A stretch of DNA of 14,920 bases from contig JAICQE010000112.1 in the NCBI GenBank assembly GCA_025938035.1, positions 1 to 14,920 on the forward strand. The letters are read 5' to 3'. Origin of the DNA: Vicinamibacteria bacterium. GTDB lineage: Bacteria > Acidobacteriota > Vicinamibacteria > Vicinamibacterales > UBA2999. Below are positions 12,601 to 14,920 of this stretch, one piece after another (within the stretch, counting starts at the first letter, position 1; every line of letters starts with the position of its first letter). A model generated the notes under the pieces. That model worked only from the letters and a program-made list of their open reading frames with translations. It made no database searches and was not told the origin of the DNA. A program made the position numbers and the translations under genes.

Positions 12601-14920
12601 CTGGTGGCTTGAGCCGGTGAATCCGGGAAGATACGGCACCTTCGGCGGCTCGGCACGGCGCGTCAGCGGAAAATCGACGTCCGGCCAGGCCGGCCATGTG
12701 TCGGTGTCGGCGCCCAGCCCGCGCCCGGTCGTCGTGAAGAACAGCAACTGGCTCGGATCCGCCGCCAGGTGGTTGATCGCCCCGCCGCCTTTGGCTTCCG
12801 CGCGTGCCAGCTCGAAGAAGATCTTCGGCATCGGATAGAACGGGGCTTCGTCCGGCCGCATCGGCCCGCGCAGCGCCATGACCCAGCCGTCCTTGATGTC
12901 GTAGCCCCAGCTCGATCGCACGGGAATGATGTGCGTCTCGAAGGTCACGCCGGTGATCGGCCCGGCCGAGGGACGGTCGTCGTCCACCGGGAAATCCGGG
13001 TAGCTGCGCCGCGGCTGCGTGATCTCGACGTACTCCTTGACCTTGCGCAGCGCCGCGAGCCCCTCGAAGTCGCCCGGCTGCTCGTGCACGTAGCGCGGCG
13101 CCGTACGGGTTGTCCGCTCGTAGACGATGACGTGACGCGCCTGATGCCAGAGCATCGCAATCCGGCCGATGCGAATGAGCGTCAGCGAGTTGAGCCGCCC
13201 GTGCGTGGTCTCGGTGATGAGCATCGAACGCCCCTCGTCGAACCCCGCCTGCTGGCTGCCGCTGCCGCCGAGCGCGCCGAAGACGAGCCCGGCGATCAAT
13301 CCCTGCGGCTGCCGGATCGCTGCCTTCGTGGGGTTGTCGATGACGCTCTCGTAGATGTTCTGCGATTCGAAGGCGAAGTCCGCGCCGCCGCGCAGCCGAA
13401 GGCGCCCGGTGTCCTGCTCCGGCATCGACACCGACGCGTGCGCCGGCTCGTTCAGCCGCAACGGATGCGCCGTCTGGCGCGACGGCCGGAACGCGAACGC
13501 CGCGCCGTCGCTGACGACCAGGCGCTCGCGGTTCGCCGCGTCGCGAAACACCGGCAGCTGCGCCGGACGGCGAAAGATGCCGCGGATCCAGGAGACCGCA
13601 TCGATCGCGTAGTCGATCTCCGCCTTCGTGAAGATGCTGAGCAGCCGTCCAGACGCGCGGTCGCGCAGCGCCGGCGCGATCGGGATGCGGCCGATGAAGG
13701 CATCCTGCTCCGCGACGCGCAACCCTTCGGCATCCTGAATCGTCGAAGTCAGTCCGTAGAGCAGCTCGAACCGTGCCGCATCGAGCTTCAATCCGACGAC
13801 GCCCAGGCGGCGGTCGAGCAGGCGGCGCAGCGACCAGGGGGCCGGGGCGCGCGCCGTCGCCACGTCGGTGCGATCCAGCGTCAGCAGAGCGGGCGGGCTC
13901 AGCCGGAAATCGAACGGCCGATCCCTGAACGGTACCGGCGTCGCCTTTTCTTTGAGGAGAACCGTCAGGTTCCCCTTGATCATCTCCTCGCCAATCGCCT
14001 GCGGCGCGAGGACGAGCGCCATCGTCCCGGTGTTGGTGTGCAGCTCCCATCCCGCGGGCTGATCGCCGTCGTCGCGATACGCCGCCAGGATCGTCTTCTC
14101 CGCCACGAGGGTACCCGTGGTTATCGCGCGCGCGACGAGCAGCGGCGCCGGATCGATCACCACGACGTCGGCGGCGCCGGCGAGGAAGTCGTGCTGGGCG
14201 CTGCGCACCGCAATCTCGAGCACGCGCGAACGCTGGCCCGTGGCCTCTTCGCGGACCTCGATCGCCGTCCGGTCGCGGCCGCCCGGCTGCAGGTCGATCA
14301 CGATGGGACGCTCGCGGTCGAGCAGATCGTTCTCGCTCTCGAACCCGCGCTCCGCGTCGGTCGTGCCGGGACGAGGCGCGCCGCCCTGGAGGTTCAGCCG
14401 GATGTCCGCGGCGAGCGACGGCTGACCCAGCTCCGTACGCGCGGGCACCCATTCCAGCCTGATCGAGCCGTTGCCGAGCGCGCCGGCCTCGAGGACCAGG
14501 CCGCCAACCATCAACTGGCCCAGGCCGCCGGTTGATGAACTGAGCTGTGCGTGGAGCAGTGGCACCGGAGAAACGTCCGCGGCGTGCAGATCGGCGAGCG
14601 GCGCCGAGAGCGGGGCGTCGAACGCGCCGGCTTTGCCGATCGTCTGGAGGACCGCTCCCAGCTCGACGTGGCACACGACGCTGCCGGAACATCCGATCTG
14701 CGTCAGGTGCGTACGGAAGCCGCTACCCGTCCGATCGCAGCGGTAGCGGAAGGTCCAGCGCCCGGTGTCGGCGGTGATGTCCGACGGGAAGAACGTCAAC
14801 GCGTTGCGTGAGCGCAGCGAGCGCAGCCCGAGCGGCCAGTGCCGCGTCAGCTCCTGCCAGAACGTGCGAAGCGAGAACCGGTCCTTGGGCGCCGCTTTGT
14901 CGAACGTCGGCACGTCGAGC
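9631..14920 (-). CDS. Giant uncharacterised protein with helical middle and glycine/aromatic beta domain (5' end open)
   Basis: The frame is open to the window edge. A GTG at 14913 would give 1760 residues, but the true start may lie outside. Three regions are visible. Residues about 1-820 are mixed and beta-rich. Residues about 830-1305 are dominated by charged heptad-like helices (many A, E, K, L; for example LAQHLERVAVRNSAAAVAEV), broken by a less regular part around 1010-1150. Residues about 1390-1725 are beta-rich with alternating hydrophobics and LFLGGGGWFGVDVRYRPP (about 1589-1606), WGEFSILSIVSAYIRVIL and TGYGMVSVSIKICWCF. An Ala/Arg-rich linker and a short end, MSQVLDAHFKNLDV, follow. 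There is no signal peptide at the GTG and no clear membrane helix. I cannot name the family; size, a long helical rod and a partner gene suggest a structural complex. Confidence 0.85.
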   Translation of the reverse strand, partial: LDVPTFDKAAPKDRFSLRTFWQELTRHWPLGLRSLRSRNALTFFPSDITADTGRWTFRYRCDRTGSGFRTHLTQIGCSGSVVCHVELGAVLQTIGKAGAFDAPLSAPLADLHAADVSPVPLLHAQLSSSTGGLGQLMVGGLVLEAGALGNGSIRLEWVPARTELGQPSLAADIRLNLQGGAPRPGTTDAERGFESENDLLDRERPIVIDLQPGGRDRTAIEVREEATGQRSRVLEIAVRSAQHDFLAGAADVVVIDPAPLLVARAITTGTLVAEKTILAAYRDDGDQPAGWELHTNTGTMALVLAPQAIGEEMIKGNLTVLLKEKATPVPFRDRPFDFRLSPPALLTLDRTDVATARAPAPWSLRRLLDRRLGVVGLKLDAARFELLYGLTSTIQDAEGLRVAEQDAFIGRIPIAPALRDRASGRLLSIFTKAEIDYAIDAVSWIRGIFRRPAQLPVFRDAANRERLVVSDGAAFAFRPSRQTAHPLRLNEPAHASVSMPEQDTGRLRLRGGADFAFESQNIYESVIDNPTKAAIRQPQGLIAGLVFGALGGSGSQQAGFDEGRSMLITETTHGRLNSLTLIRIGRIAMLWHQARHVIVYERTTRTAPRYVHEQPGDFEGLAALRKVKEYVEITQPRRSYPDFPVDDDRPSAGPITGVTFETHIIPVRSSWGYDIKDGWVMALRGPMRPDEAPFYPMPKIFFELARAEAKGGGAINHLAADPSQLLFFTTTGRGLGADTDTWPAWPDVDFPLTRRAEPPKVPYLPGFTGSSHQPNAAEHDYGQRRFTIDVVPPEEAANLLHGRPGKGLEARVRNVSLLRAGAAAASSPIDATVGKVFAAAEAQITDSLAELAQHLERVAVRNSAAAVAEVDGLRAQARTLLVEVQEKAVRLKTAVKGSDDALKSAVDNWTTLQARRLKSATEEGEAARAAIATTLSDQLKAVVAHLKGGKPVDAAKVSALSAIESACRQARERLERVPFLGAEVRERFDAVLQQTANEVASEVARIRGGWIVRLDEVFARLPAEGAAALYSDLLAGIMEGRAQLVAFGSGFGRLIKTRLGPLFGDVAGDAGAVGRLTAAVEALVAAAVEGIDEAIEEIPPFAVVPPDRKAILELFDGIFPDPTAAFVDIAKELLDPLKAETDKWDKALAAELDKLDGFCRKGTKDLLDAIDKGAAALEALIATTADAWKTTFRDGIDALAKDAKTRLDELVKNVPAARQLEGGIDRIRLLEKEVEIAAADLQSAIDGAAKDVRQLADQANEAARRAGAGLRRIGEQIEQAVANELRDVVTGKTAAALELTRAFAEGPITDSMRCTRDWLGYYYDAGRDALDVTRAASVFNDRGGSVLNALSAQVPFDRIRDRILAQLGGFDVNRLFPDFAGLKLEHLLSGMRIPTDGSEYDWIKMRHGFDRDRLKAWSEIVIDKRFDDSPELFTLPPVALSVVRPRFAATSRIEADATGVRTQRTQAKLTAHWMVTLNGQLIMSIEDGGLYFDSDGGFHFDFEPDAIRLAPALEFVTDALKELFSPDDGVTVTPLVPGGISVELSLPLPDIGSGVFTLTGITLYTHFDLLVATGFEVRIGAWLSRPERPFGMAILFLGGGGWFGVDVRYRPPDEFETRVSVGLAAGAFVALNFGVARGSAGILFTVGLDFYRNWLQSGSQDVAISIGILVWGEFSILSIVSAYIRVILRVEYRNGSMTGYGMVSVSIKICWCFTLRVDAPIRLPFAGGSRRAAAARPAARAVAAAKPPMSQVLDAHFKNLDV

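Noticed and set aside
12769..14535. Plus-strand open frame of 588 codons
   Set aside because: Antisense shadow of the 1760-residue gene; the composition is RR/RD/DR-rich, as expected from complementary high-GC codons.
12335..14692. Minus-strand open frame of 785 codons in another frame of the 1760-residue gene
   Set aside because: Out-of-frame reading with extreme Arg/Ala/Gly content. The overlapping frame gives a sensible protein that runs much further.

Overview
The window is high-GC DNA that looks like a soil acidobacterium. The pointer is two pieces of TIGR03435-type proteins, a family strongly expanded in soil Acidobacteriota: a C-terminal end at the left edge (1-103) and a second copy at 4494-4991. 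The assignment to phylum is an inference from that family and from the base composition. Sampled lines of the right-hand giant genes run at about 68-77% GC, while sampled lines between about 400 and 2500 run at 50-57%.

Layout. (1) 1-103: end of a TIGR03435 gene. (2) 104-509: no gene; it holds a pair of short GTGACAT repeats and an A-rich stretch. (3) 510-4364: a compact island bounded by two exact 20-bp direct repeats that match the 3' end of a tRNA-Ser (half of the T arm, acceptor strand, discriminator G and CCA). Just inside both ends lie short tandem GCGACATT repeats that look like arm-type integrase-binding sites. All three island genes are on the minus strand: an unstable-antitoxin-family antitoxin, a ParE/RelE-type toxin, and a 947-residue fusion of a TOTE-type archaeo-eukaryotic primase domain, a superfamily 2 helicase and a DUF559 nuclease. 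There is no integrase. (4) 4363-4449: palindromic REP-like DNA abutting the right repeat, followed by a TIGR03435 gene that appears to lack its N-terminal half. (5) 5065-14920: two giant minus-strand genes (at least 1760 and 1518 residues), tightly coupled, with the downstream ribosome-binding site overlapping the upstream stop codon. I do not recognise a function for either.

How the parts fit together. The island reads as a minimal, integrase-less genomic island whose cargo is a single-protein nucleic-acid-targeting (probably anti-invader) effector, with a toxin-antitoxin pair that may stabilise it. The same repeat arrangement, arm-like repeats about 130 bp before a tRNA-Ser end, also occurs immediately to the left (356-529). 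This suggests the island sits in a tandem series of such insertions downstream of a tRNA-Ser gene outside the window. The giant gene pair is a separate operon. Its first product has an N-terminal beta-rich part, a long heptad-like helical middle and a C-terminal glycine/aromatic beta-rich domain. Its second product is beta-rich throughout. Together they look like large structural or assembly proteins of unknown role.
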